Source of the DNA: Homarus americanus
Taxonomy: Eukaryota > Arthropoda > Malacostraca > Decapoda > Nephropidae
Length of the DNA stretch: 64,000 bases
Reading direction: 5' to 3'
Assembly: GCF_018991925.1 (NCBI RefSeq)
Contig: NW_024738608.1
Coordinates: 3,284,661-3,348,660, forward strand
Under the pieces are notes generated by a model. That model was not told where the DNA came from and made no database searches. It saw only the letters and a list, made by a program, of their open reading frames with translations. Below, piece by piece: positions 44,820 through 55,905 of the stretch (within the stretch, counting starts at the first letter, position 1; each line of letters starts with the position of its first letter). The position numbers and the translations under genes were made by a program.

Positions 44820-45401
44820 CGGTTTATTAATAGAGTTGCAGCCGGTGGCTGAAAATATACAGACTTACATTTGATTTAGACATAATGATATAATATGCAT
44901 TGAATACATTTACAGGGCTGTACAGTACATAAATCAGGAGTTGTTTATTATTTTAACAATAGATGGGATGGTGCTGTTCTTATATCTATCGGTGCGGGCT
45001 CTTATGGGCTGAATTTTGTTGTAGTGGCGGACTGCGCGAGTTGGGTGGGGGGCTGCAGGTGGCAGGAGGTGGCGATGACGAGGGTGGTGCAGTAGTCCAT
45101 TGCCAAACCTTTCCAGTGCTTGGTGGTGGAGGTCACTGAGGGATGGCATTTCCAGAGTGGAGAGAGCGTTGGTGTAGCCGGAGTATTCTGCGCCGAGCAT
45201 GATTCTGCAGGCCCTTTTCTGTACCTTCTCTAGTTGACGTTGTTGGGTGGAGTTGAGAGAAGACGACCAGGCTGGTGACGCATATGTAAGTTTGGGGAGA
45301 ATAAAGGCGTTGTAGATGGTCCTCAGCTCTGGCGTGGGTGTCCCAAGTGACCTAAGTCGTTGTAGCATGTAGAGACGGTACGAGGCTGCTCTGACTGTGT
45401 T
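44757..45401 (-). mobile_element. Element X, 3' half (split by CR1-like copy B)
   Basis: The minus-strand frame resumes right at the insertion junction as NTVRAASYRLYMLQRLRSLG, then TIYNAFILPKLTYASPAW, RACRIMLGAEYSGYTNALST, and ends NSTIPSIVKIINNS with a stop at about 44934. The ~110-bp 3' UTR has AATAAA (plus-strand TTTATT at 44823-44828) right before a (TTA)n tail (plus-strand AAT, 44757-44818). The tail type and protein differ from the CR1-like families. Confidence 0.92.
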
Positions 45402-46570
45402 AACATAAGAACATAAGAATGGAGGAAACTGCAGCGTGCCTATTGGCCCATACTGGGCAGTCCCGTTTACACCCAACCCCTATTGCTCATATAAGCATCC
45501 AACCTATGTTTGAAGCTATTCAGCGTATTCGAGTTAATGATGATATTTGGTAACTTGTTCCATTCATCCACTACTCTGTTTCCAAACCAGTGTTTACCTA
45601 TTTCACGCCTAAATCTAAATTTGTCTAATTTAAAACCATTTTTATGAGTTCGCTCCTGGTTGGATAGTTTGAGTACCTTTGTAATGTCCCCTTTGTTTAG
45701 CCCTGCCTTCCACTTATACACCTATAACAAGTCGCCCCTCGCTCTACGTCTCTCGAGGGAGTGCAAATTAAGATGCTTTAACCTATCTCTATACTCAAGG
45801 TTCCTAATGCCCGGGATTAGTCTTGTCATTCTCCTCTGAATTCTTTCCAAGGATTCTATATCCATTCTGTAATACGGTGACCAGAACTGAACTGCGTAAT
45901 CCAGGTGTGGTCTCACAAGAGCAAGATACAGTTTTAGGATGACCTCGCTAGTCTTGTAACTAACACTCCTTTGTGTGAACCCAAGTACTTTATTAGCCTT
46001 GTTACGAGCAAAAACACATTGTTTACTTGGCTTAAGGTTCCTACTTATCATTCCTCCTAAATCTCTCTCGCAGTCGGATTTCTCTATGGCATTGTTGTTC
46101 ATCTGGTATCTGGTTTCCCTGTTTACATCTTCTATACTGAGTACTTTACATTAGTCCACGTTGAATTTCATCTGCCATTTTTCAGACCATTCGAAAAATT
46201 TGTTTAGATCTTCCTGCAGTTTTGCGGAGTCCTTGTCAGATTTAATAACACGTCCTCTTTTAGTGTCATCAGCAAATTTGCTTATGTTGCTGTCTATGCC
46301 GATATCTATGTCGTTTATGTATATAATAAATAATAATGGTCCAAGTACTGAGCCTTGGGGAACTCCTCTTTTGACGTTGCTTCAATGGGACTTAGTGCCA
46401 TTAATGTTCACTCGCTGTTTCCTGTCCTGTAACCACACCCTAATCCATTTAAGGATATTACCTTTGATGCCATGTGCTTCTACCTTTCTAATTAGTCTTT
46501 CGTGGGGGACTCTGTCGAAGGCTTTGCTAAAGTCGAGATATACCACATCATAATTTTGCCCCTCGTCCAC

Positions 46571-47173
46571 TTATTCGAAAACTGATGAAAAGAATGTTAA
46601 TAGATTAGTTAGACATGAACGTCCGCTTGTGAAGCCATGCTCGGAATCATTGATCAATCGGTGCTTCTCCAGGTGATTTCGAATAGAGTTTGAAATGATT
46701 CCTTCCAGTAATTTGCCTAGTATTGATGTTAGACTGATTGGGCGGTAGTTAGAGGATAGTGATCTATCCCCCTTCTTGAAAATCGGTATTACATTCGCTA
46801 TCCTCCAGGATTCTGGTACTACACCTGTTTTTAAGGACATGTTAAACAACTTTGCTAAGGGCATACTAAGCTCTTCCTTACATTCCTTTAATACTCTGGC
46901 AAATATCTCATCGGGACCAGGTGACTTATTAGGCTTTAGTTTGTCTATTTGCTTATTAACATCGGTACTAGTCACTACAATCTCGCTTAATTTGTTTTCT
47001 TCAATATCTGTGAATAGAGTCGGTGCCCCGGATATCATGTTTAAATTTTCGGTGGTGAAAACTGTTGAAAAATATTTATTCAAATTATTGCTCATTTCTC
47101 TGTCGTTATCAGTGAGCTCGCCGGTATCTGACCGTATTGGTCCAATCTTTTCTCGTGTTTTAGTTTGATACAT
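46571..47173 (-). pseudogene. CR1-like copy B ORF2, RT N-terminal part
   Basis: A 200-codon uninterrupted frame. It covers the linker and first RT motifs: KPNKSPGPDEIFARVLKECK, a WRIANVIPIFKKGDRS-like block and NYRPISLTSILGKLLEGIIS, and ends near LLTFFSSVFE. The preceding frame (47889-47245) holds the endonuclease C-terminus and the following one (46570-46382) the first catalytic Asp motif. A stop codon in the place of the family consensus separates them near 46570. Confidence 0.88.
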
Positions 47174-48198
47174 TTGGTAGAATCCTTTGGGGTTTGTCTT
47201 CGCCTCCCTTGCTATCCTTATCTCATTATTCCTCTTGGCTTTCCTTATCTCGGTTTAACCTTACTCGCCAATACCCTATAATAATTCCGGAGGTAAGTTT
47301 CGCCACGATTTATCCTTCTACCTATAGCCTTCCTTTGGCCAATGATGTTCTTTAAATAATTATTTATCCATTTATAATCATTGTTGTCTGATCTGAGTTT
47401 TTTGTATGGTATGTTCTGCCTTTGTGCATTAAGTGTCTCATTATTTAAATTGTCGTGGAACTCGGCAATCTCAGATCTCGTTATCAGGTCGGTGTCATCT
47501 GTCAGGTTCACTGCCAAGCGCGACACCCCCTCTCTCAGCTGCCTCTTTAAACTGTCAAAGTTTGCCCTTCTGAAATCTGGTACTTTAGTGGAATTTTCCT
47601 TACGTCTGACCTGAAAATCTAACTGGAATCTATTTTCTTTGTGATCGCTGTTTGCAAGTTCGTTCCCTACCTCGACATTGCTAATGAGGTTTTCTCTGTT
47701 CGACAGAACTAAGTCGAGTATATTATTACCCCGGGTGGGTTCGGTTATATGTTGACTTAGGAAACAGTCCTTGATCGTTTCGAGGAAATCCTCTGATACT
47801 GAGTTACCCATAAGGTCAGTCCAATCTATTTGGCCAAGGTTAAAATTGCCTACTATACAGACTTTGTTGTGTATGGAAGCCGTGGGCATTTCATCCCAGA
47901 TAAGTCGCTCGTTAACTCTATCAAGATTGGGAGGTCTATATATTACTCCTATGATTAATTTTTCCCTACCGTCGATTAATTCTATCCAAATTGTTTCTGT
48001 ATTCCGCTCAGTTTGTATTTCCTTATCTATTTCACACTTCAGATTATCCCTAACATAGATTGCTACTCCGCCTCCTTTCCTGGTCTGCCTATTGGTATGG
48101 AACAGTTTGGAACCCGCAATTTGGTATTCGACCGGTAACTCACGTGAGCCTAGGTTGATCCATGTTTCAGTGAATGCTATTATATCGATTTTTTCGGT

Positions 48199-48417
48199 TC
48201 ATACCAAGGCCCTAATATCATGCATTTTGTTTCTCATACTTCTACTGTTCGCGTAGTATACATTTAAGTTAGTCTTGTTCTGAGTCCTCCCCTTACCGCG
48301 TTTAGTTTTAAACTCCCTGTCTAATTTAGTTTTGTCATCATTCCTAACACTATTTCCCTGTAATCTTTCACTTTGTTTACCCGCTCCCAGTGCATTCTCC
48401 TCCACCCCCGTGCTCAT
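48199..48417 (-). pseudogene. CR1-like copy B ORF2 N-terminus
   Basis: A 72-codon frame starting at the ATG that overlaps the ORF1 stop. It has a basic, charged leader (residues 1-45) followed by NLNVYYANSRSMRNKM, the start of an APE-type endonuclease. It ends at an in-frame TGA after RALV. The endonuclease continues in the same frame beyond that stop down to 47889 and further. Confidence 0.8.
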
Positions 48418-48543
48418 ATCTTTTGAACTGCCCCCTCTAGAGCCCCAGCCAGGGTTGCTACTCCATCCCTAGACAGGTGCACCCTATCCCTAGCATAAAG
48501 GTCCCTTCCGCCGTAGAAGTTGTCCCAGTTGTCAATGAGTGGG

Positions 48544-49855
48544 ACTGATATGGGCATTCCAGTCAAGTTTGTTGTTTATAGTTACACCCAGGAGTTTGGC
48601 AGACTGCACCAGCTGGAGAGGATGGGCACCTACTGTGACTGCTGGGGCTTGCACTGGAGTGGTGGCGGTATTGATGTGCATGACTACGGTTTTGGTGTGG
48701 TTGATGGTGACCTTGTTCTCCGTAGTCCATGCCTGTAGCCTGTCCAGGGTGCCTTGTAGCAATGAGTAGTCTGGTGCGGTGTTGTCCACTGAAACCCCTA
48801 CAGTGCAGTCATCCACGTACTTCCACCTGTGAGGAGTGTCCGAAAGAGCGTTGTTGATCAGGATGAGGAAGCAGGTGAGGTGTTGGAATGTAGAGACCAA
48901 GCCCTGATATCTCGCTGCCTGGCGATGTCCACTCAAGAAATCAGTGAGCCATGAGACCAGGTTGGTGGGCAGCCCTAGTGCAATAGCCTTGTTGATAACA
49001 GTGCAGTGATCAACAAGGTCATAGGCCTTCCTGAAGTCCACAAAGGCAACGGCCAGTGATGTCTTACGTTTCTGTAAGTTTTTGTACAGAAAATCCAGAA
49101 AGCTCACCAAGCAGTGTGATGTAGAGGAGGTCCTCATTTTGCTAAATTGCTGTGGATCAATTGACTGATAGATACGGGCAAATGTCCACTCAAAAACAAA
49201 GCCCTCACAAAGTAGACTGGGTATGGGGGTAATGGCAACTGGCCTGAGGTCGTTAGGGGACTGTGGGGTGGTGACCTTGGGGATGGGGGTGACAAATGCG
49301 GTTTTCCATTCATTAGGGCATTTGCTTTGTCTGAGGGATGCATTAATAATAGAACAGAGGGGGGTGGCAAGTTCGACTGCAAACTCCTTGTATATTTTGA
49401 TTGGGAGGTCAATTGGGGTCGTGGAGCGTTTGGATTTAAATTTCAGGAATTTGTTGGCGATTTCATATGGTTGGACACTGGGAGGGGGGGAGGGGGAAGG
49501 TAAGTAAGCTGGGAGGAGAGTGAGGTCAAGACTGGGTAAGGTATGACATATGGTAGCAAAATGGTTATTAATTATCTCAGCTGCCTCCTCACTAGGTAAA
49601 TGTGAGATGAAAGGAAGTGTGGGAGATTGACGGTTGAGACCACAGAGATCTTTACCTTGGAGTACCACTGACCGATGCCGACTTCCTTGAGGCCGTGCAC
49701 TTTCCTGGATAATAAGTCTTCTTGGCAGACTTGATTTCCCTGATGACCTAGTTATGTAGACTTTTGTACAGGCGGTTGTTGGTGTAGTGTGCCTTGTTGC
49801 GCTGCTCAATAAGTCTTTTTATGCGGGGCGTAATCCACGGAACATCATCGGGGTG
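48544..49855 (-). mobile_element. Element X, RT half
   Basis: The minus strand starts near 49855 with DDVPWITPRIKRLIEQRNKA, then shifts frame. RT blocks follow: STTPIDLPIKIYKEF, FVTPIPKVTTPQSPNDLRPV, AVAFVDFRKAYDLVDH (about 49010-49060, catalytic Asp), RWKYVDD (YVDD at 48808-48819) and LLGVTINNKLDWNAHIS at the insertion junction. The GVPQG block expected between LTC and ALINDAL-like sequence is missing near 48870, so an internal deletion removed a conserved RT motif. The frame is otherwise open for about 425 codons. It is a non-LTR retrotransposon of a clade I do not assign. Confidence 0.9.
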
Positions 49856-50600
49856 TGTGTGCGTGCGTGCGTGCGTTTTGATGATGATGAGAGGTATGAT
49901 GAGCTGGATGATGGCTGCATGTGAGTTGATTTATGTGGTGAGGCAGGAGCGCAGACTGCAACCACACATCTTGGCTCTCCCTTTTCCTGATCCAGTGGTG
50001 CAAGCGTTGCAACGACTGAGGAGAGGGAGAGTTGCAATGGACTGCCGATAGCCCAGTTTCTTGGGTTTCTCCTTAGTAACCTGTCCATCAGGCATTGTCT
50101 TCGTCTGTCGGTGTAGTCGTTGGGTTCCCATGGCGGTCACCTCTTCCGCCTATACCGCCGTTGGGGTCTTGTTGGAGCTCTGTAAGCATGTCTGCCTGAT
50201 GCGGTGCTTCACCACAGGTTTCCGTTCGGGGTTTACTCCCGTAGCCTTATACCTACCAAGGTTAATCCGCAAGGCAGCGGGGCAATGTCTGGTAGGCGCC
50301 AGAACGTGTTCACATGCCATTGGGCCTATGCACCGTCCCTCTGGGGCCCACTGCTACTCCGAGATCTCCTGCTGGTCTACCCTGGGCCCACGAGACACCC
50401 AGTACCGTGTGTTGCCCCGAGAAGGCACAGCAGGAGTCTTGATAGTGAAGAGGCTGTGTACTGGCAAGGGAAGACTTATGCAAGTTGCATCCCTGTTCGC
50501 CACGAGGGCTAGCCGGCGGCGGCAGCTGAAAGCGAGAGGAGGCAAGGAGTGCTTGCACCTTAGCACTAACATAATGCTGCCACACTAAATGCATTACACC
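49856..50600. other. GC-richer sequence of unknown nature
   Basis: A short GTGCGTGC repeat (49853-49876) is followed by ~720 bp with higher GC than its surroundings. Open frames occur on both strands (plus 50061-50588, minus 50140-49931), but I recognise no family in either. It may be another repeat family or a decayed coding segment. It ends where a CA tract starts. Confidence 0.4.
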
Positions 50601-50605
50601 ACCCT

Positions 50606-50607
<2 letters not shown>

Positions 50608-50653
<46 letters not shown>
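50608..50653. repeat. (CA)n microsatellite
   Basis: Uninterrupted CA tract. A GT tract at about 50792-50819 lies inverted ~140 bp away. Confidence 0.95.
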
Positions 50654-50654
<1 letters not shown>

Positions 50655-50787
50655 GTAAGAGTCCTTCAACTTTTTATTTGTGTTTTTTGACGGTGAGATA
50701 TTTTCCCTCGCTTTATTTTTGTTTGGTTGTAACAGTAATAAAACTTGATTGTTTATTTAGCTATTTTTCTACCTTCTGGTCCAGACG

Positions 50788-50818
<31 letters not shown>

Positions 50819-50990
50819 CACTTATAAGTTTGTATAATGAACCTCGTACACGCTCACCAAAAACTTGTCAACACTACAAGCACTACTGTATGTAATCTGA
50901 AACATGAACGAAGAATCTGAAACTATACCCAGACGACAAGCCCCATTCTGCTCCTGCTCACATCCATCGTGCTCAGGTGTTGGATGAGAC

Positions 50991-51156
50991 TGTACACTCA
51001 AAGACAAAAGTCGTGTCGCGGTTTTGTCCGAAGATTAAATATAACTCGTGAAACATTATGAGAGCCCTACCACAAGGCAGAGCGGACCAAAAGTTTAGCC
51101 CTTCGGTATATGTTTTCATCAAATTTCACGACACGACTTTTGTCTTTCATTGTACA
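50991..51156. mobile_element. 166-bp MITE, copy 2
   Basis: It starts TGTACACTCAAAGACAAAAG and ends as the inverse of TGTACAATGAAAGACAAAAG. The terminal inverted repeats are ~29 bp with few mismatches, cleaner than copy 1. The body is nearly identical to 32160-32325. Flanks differ, so both ends are fixed. Confidence 0.88.
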
Positions 51157-51470
51157 TCCTATCAGAATACCACTGCTTGTTCTGCCAGTGAAAGTCTCAC
51201 GTTTTAACCACCCTCTCACAATATCATCCAATCACAACATGACTGCTTGTTCGACCAATCAGAATGCCACACAACCAATCACTGTCAGTATCAGAGAGCG
51301 AGGGGTAAAATTCGTGGTGGGTGTGTCTGACTGGCACAATCAGCCGAACGTTGGCCTTTAATTAACCATCTCGCCTTAATACCTGTGCCTAAGGTCACTT
51401 TAATTAGCTCAAGACGTTTGATGTTATGACTAACCGGGTGCAGGTAATTAATATAGTTGATAGTTATGTT
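51157..51470. other. Unassigned sequence with three CCAATCA motifs
   Basis: CCAAT boxes followed by CA or C occur at 51228, 51255 and 51275 in an A/C-rich context. No downstream exon is recognised. Confidence 0.4.
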
Positions 51471-52170
51471 GGCCACTCACAGAGCTTGATGCTCTAATCT
51501 GGCCACTCAGAGAGCTTATCACTTAATTTACAGTCCATTCGGAGTCCATAACATAGCTTACAGGTCACTCAGAGGACATAAAACACTTTTATAGTCACTC
51601 AGAGAACACAAAAAACCTTACTGGGCCACTCAGAGAGTGTAAGGCATCTAATTGGGTTACTCAGAGAACATAAAAACCCTTACTGGGCCACTCAGAGAGT
51701 GTAAAGCATCTAATTGGGTTACTCAGAGAACACAAAAAACCTTACTGGGCCACTCAGAGAGTGTAAAGCATCTAATTGGGTTACTCAGAGAACACAAAAA
51801 ACCTTACTGGGCCACTCAGAGAGTGTAAAGCATCTAATTGGGTTACTCAGAGAACACAAAAAACCTTACTGGGCCACTCAGAGAGTGTAAGGCATCTAAT
51901 TGGGTTACTCAGAGAACATAAAAAACCTTACTGGGCCACTCAGAGAGTATAAAGCATCTAATTGGGTTACTCAGAGAACATAAAAAACCTTACTGGGCCA
52001 CTCAGAGAGTATAAAGCATCTAATTGGGTAACTCAGAGAACATAAAAAACCTTACTGGGCCAATCAGAGAGTATAAAACACCTTCCTTGGCCAATCAGAG
52101 ATCATAAAACACCTTACTGGTCCACTCAGAGAGCATAAAACACCTTATTGGTCCCCGCAGAGAGCACTTA
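51471..52170. repeat. ~62-bp minisatellite built from two ~31-bp halves
   Basis: The unit includes GGGCCACTCAGAGAGTGTAA, then AGCATCTAATTGGGTTACTC, then AGAGAACACAAAAAACCTTA. About eight regular units form the centre, with diverged units at both ends. Each unit holds two ACTCAGAGA halves, so it arose by duplicating a shorter unit. Confidence 0.93.
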
Positions 52171-52216
52171 CGAGATAAGGGAAGAACGTTTAATCTCGCC
52201 ATTGGCTGTGAAGATC

Positions 52217-52942
52217 AATTTTTTTAAGAGTGTTGCTTTATGACAGTGTTGTTTTATGACAGTGTTGCTTTATGACAGTGTTGTTTTATGACAGTGTTGC
52301 TTTATGACAGTGTTGTTTTATGACAGTGTTGTTTTATGACAGTGTTGCTTTATGACAGTGTTGTTTTATGACAGTGTTGCTTTATGACAGTGTTGTTTTA
52401 TGACAGTGTTCCTTTACAACAGTGTTGTGTTTTATGACAGTGTTGCTTTACAACAGTGTTGTGTTTTATGACAGTGTTGCTTTATGACAGTGTTGCTTTA
52501 TGACAGTGTTGCTTTATGACAGTGTTGCTTTATGACAGTGTTGTTTTATGACAGTGTTCCTTTACAACAGTGTTGTGCTTTATGACAGTGTTGCTTTATG
52601 ACAGTGTTGCTTTATGACAGTGTTGCTTTATGACAGTGTTGCTTTTTGACAGTGTTGTTTTATGACAGTGTTGCTTTATGATAGTGTTGTTTTATGACAG
52701 TGTTGCTTTATGACAGTGTTGCTTTATGACAGTGTTGCTTTATGACAGAGTTGTTTTATGACAGAGTTGCTTTATGACAGTGTTGCTTTATGACAGTGTT
52801 GCTTTATGACAGTATTGCTTTATGACAGAGTTGCTTTATGACAGTGTTGCTTTATGACAGAGTTGTTTTATGACAGAGTTGCTTTATGACAGGGTTGCTT
52901 TATGACAGTGTTGCTTTGTGACAGTGTTGTGTTTTATGATCA
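52217..52942. repeat. 16-bp minisatellite TGTTGCTTTATGACAG
   Basis: About 44 units. GCTTTATG and GTTTTATG types alternate in blocks, with TTTACAACAG and GTGTTTTATG variants. Confidence 0.95.
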
Positions 52943-53209
52943 GGGGCGTCTGTCAACCCTGATTTATCATGTATTTTTTTCAGGTTTAATAAAATTTATC
53001 AAAATTTGAAAATGTTTTTGTATTTATTATTATAAAAAACATTAATGATAATAATGATACAAATATGAAGGGAATTTACTACTACTACTACAACTACTTT
53101 TTTTTTTAATGTGGCCTCCATCCTCCCCCAATAGCCACACCTTCGCCGCCATTTTATTACCTTAATATTAAATATCCTAATACATAAGTAGCTACCCTGG
53201 CTGTGTTAA
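52943..53209. other. Unassigned AT-rich sequence
   Basis: Includes a T run near 53099 and a short ACT tract. It may contain the 3' UTR of the RT element that ends at 53210, but I see no clear signal. Confidence 0.4.
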
Positions 53210-54480
53210 ATTAGTTCTGCCGCAGATCTATGCGCCATTCATTGACTGTAGCCTCATAGTCAATATCTGCCACTGTTGTCGGCTTTGGAGCCGAAGCTCT
53301 CGTTCCCCTGAGGCAGAGCAAAGCCGACCGAAGGAGAGAGAAGGACAGTCGACATCTCATCCAGGCTGTAACATAACTTCTGGGCTGCTGCTTCAGTTCG
53401 GAGATCACCTCTGCGAGTCTGGTGTAGAAACATCTTGCACTTGGTCCCATCCCACCAGAGGTTGTGAACACTAGAGGAGTGAAGCTGTCTTGATCAACGT
53501 TCTGAATTCTCTCCCCGTATCCCTTTATCTTGTCGTTCTCGTTACTCCTGTGTGCAGCATCGAGAGCTAAGTTACGGTGACATGCGGCCATGGGATAAAA
53601 AATCCTGATATCGAAGAAGGCTCACTGTCCCCGCGTCCAGAATCCTCGAGCACTGACGTCCACACGGGCTTCGTTGGATGTGTTAGAAGTCCTATGTTGG
53701 AAGACCTCACTGTCCAATGGAAGGGAGGTCGGTTCTACCATGACATCGCGGCAGATTTCCTTCAACATATTTGCTGTGAGATCCCTTACTTCGCCATGCC
53801 TCATGCATATGAAGCCCCCTTTCTTGCACACTATGGCGTGATCGACGTCATAGGAAGAGCCACACACGCATTGGGAGGGCAACCCTTCTACTGGCCTACC
53901 GTACCTTAGAGCATTGGCATCTGTAAATTCTTGTTTATTGAGACTGAAACCATTTGCCCTTATCGGTAACGTAGTTAACCAGTTCGAGGCGCCTACCTCC
54001 TGCCCTATAGCTACTTTTTTTCAAATTCTCTGGTACTTGCAGCAACAGTTGCTGCAACTTATCACTTTGGCCGTGCTGTCGTTCTGTAGTAATGGAATTT
54101 CGAATCTTGTTTACTTCACTGGTATCCACCTTCCCTGTTGCGTTCTGAGCTATTATGTGGTCCGTGAGGGCTGCTGTTAGCTTGACTGAGTTTTGATGTT
54201 CGGTGGCAGCGATCTCCTCTGGGTTGGTCAGTCCCACTCCTCCCAGTCTCGGTGGTAGTGCAAGGAGTGATCTTTCTACTGGGGTTAAGTGAGGGTGTTT
54301 CACTAATTTGGGAATGAAATTGACCCTGATAGCTTCTTCCAGAGGGTGGAGGAGGGGTCTGATATCAGGGATGGTACGCATCAGGTAGTTCCAGCGATGC
54401 TTGACTCCATGGGTGAATGCCGCAAAAGCCGCATGTGGCTCTGTGTTAGCAATCTCAGACAGAGCTTGGATTTCCCTACT
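53210..54480 (-). pseudogene. RT element with R2-like C-terminus, copy 2
   Basis: Minus strand 5' to 3'. IANTEPHAAFAAFTHGVKHR and WNYLMRTIPDIRPLLHPLEE form an RT thumb-like region. LLALPPRLGGVGLTNPEEIA follows, then a helical region. The zinc knuckle CVCGSSYDVDHAIVC is C-x-C-x7-H-x3-C. RHGEVRDLTANMLKEICRDV, ARVDVSARGFWTRGQ and AFFDIRIF come next, ending RLSFSLLRSALLCLRGTRAS and a stop near 53211. Lesions are one extra base near 53945 and a TGA between GFWTRGQ and AFFDI. The knuckle, then RHxxV, then an RxDV pair, then DxR order resembles the restriction-like endonuclease end of R2-type elements. That assignment is inference. The 5' part is cut at a microsatellite at 54480. Confidence 0.78.
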
Positions 54481-54507
54481 ACAACTACTACTACAAATAA
54501 TAACAAC

Positions 54508-54539
<32 letters not shown>

Positions 54540-54950
54540 TAATAACAATACAACATTCACTAGCACAGGCTCACCTCTCTCTCTCTCTCTCTTATTGATG
54601 GTGAACCAATGCCCCGTTTTTTCTCATTCAATTACCTCGTTCTCACGTAGTTTATTGCCGTATTACATTTTATTCCTGGTTTATGGCGTGTATGAATGAG
54701 GGTGGTTTAGGTTATTTAACACGGTTTATTTGGGTTTATCAGGGCCACCCACTCCTCCCCCCACCCCTGATTAGTGGTTGATCCTCCACCTGTTGGGAGA
54801 AACTGTGGTGCGGGTGTTCACTGATATGTTTAGAAATGATGGTGATAATAATAATGATACTACTACTACTACTACTAGTAATAATAATAATACAGTACTA
54901 ATACACCTTATACAGTACAAACAAACAGCAAGAATGTCAATGATAGCAAT
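54481..54950. repeat. Microsatellites and unassigned sequence
   Basis: ACT/TAA-type repeats at 54481-54548, a short CT tract near 54576, and ACT/TAA repeats at 54858-54892. No gene. Confidence 0.7.
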
Positions 54951-54956
54951 TAAAAC

Positions 54957-55216
54957 CTCAAGAACAAAAACAATAATAACAACATTAACAACAATAACAA
55001 GATCACTGACATGTTTCAGTCATGATCATCGTAAAGTTTTCTTATTAATAGCTGCCCCATGAGGCGCCACCCTGAGATATATATATACTCAAGAACAAAA
55101 ACAATAATAACAACATTAACAACAATAACAAGATCACTGACATGTTTCAGTCATGATCATCGTAAAGTTTTCTTATTAATAGCTGCCCCATGAGGCGCCA
55201 CCCTGAGATATATATA
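54957..55216. repeat. 131-bp tandem duplication
   Basis: Two nearly identical copies start CTCAAGAACAAAAACAATAA at 54957 and 55088. Each includes ACTGACATGTTTCAGT, a short hairpin, and ends in a TATATATA run. Confidence 0.95.
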
Positions 55217-55320
<104 letters not shown>

Positions 55321-55329
55321 GAGAAACTT

Positions 55330-55905
55330 CAGCAGGTAGTAAAAAGTGCCGCAACGGAGGATAGAAGTGTAAACAACTAGCCGGGTGGTAAAGAGTGTGT
55401 GGCGGAGAATTATAAACTCTTACGCGCCAGGTGGTAAGAATTAATGGCGGCGGAGGAGTGGGGGGTGTAAACAACTATTACGAGGTGGTAAAGTGTGGCG
55501 GCGGAGGGTGAAGTGTAAACAACTAGCCGGGTGGTAAGAGTGTGGCGGCGCGGAGAGGGGTGGGGGGTGTAAACAACTAGCCGGGTGGTAAAATTAATGG
55601 CGGCGGAGGTGGGGGGTGTAAACAACTAGCCGGGTGGTAAAAATTAACTGGCAGCGGAGGGTAGAGTGTAAACAACTAGCCGGGTGGTAAAGTGTGTGGC
55701 AACTGGAGGTGGGGAGTGCCAAAACAACTTCGCCGGGTGGTAAAAGTGTGTGGCAGCGGAGGGTGAGGTGTAAACAACTAGCCGGGTGGTAAAAATTAAT
55801 GGCGGCAGAGGGTGGGGTGTAAACAACTAGCCGGGTGGTAAGAAGTGTGGCGGCGGAGGGGTGGGGGTGTAAACAACTAGCCAGGTGGTAAGAATGTGGC
55901 TGACG
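55330..55905. repeat. ~50-58-bp minisatellite GTAAACAACTAGCCGGGTGG
   Basis: About eleven units of GTGTAAACAACTAGCCGGGT followed by GGTAAAA, a GTGTGGCGGCGGAGG segment and variable bases. Length varies by several bases between units. Confidence 0.9.

Larger units (their letters stand above)
45402..48543 (-). mobile_element. CR1-like family 2 copy B, 3.1 kb
   Basis: The longest copy of family 2. Minus strand 5' to 3': the end of ORF1 (48540-48423) encodes WDNFYGGRDLYARDRVHLSR and ends at TGA. DRVHLS resembles the Asp/His end of the SGNH-esterase domain of CR1 ORF1. ORF2 starts ATG AGC at 48417, overlapping that stop as ATGA. Endonuclease landmarks follow: YYANSRSMRNKM, an in-frame TGA near 48199, IAFTETWINLGS, GGGVAIYV, IIGVIYRPPN, VGNFNLGQIDW (GNF instead of GDF) and NSDHKE. 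A frameshift lies near 47245. RT: LTSILGKLLEG, DVVYLDFSKAFDRVPHERL, a TGG-to-TGA stop near 46380, GVPQGS, SKFADD. The C-terminus and TTCTTATG tail end at 45402. It is inserted in element X without target duplication. Confidence 0.94.

Noticed and set aside
50061..50588. 175-codon plus-strand frame
   Set aside because: No recognisable family, overlapping open frames on the other strand and no splice or promoter context, so it is kept as unknown sequence only.
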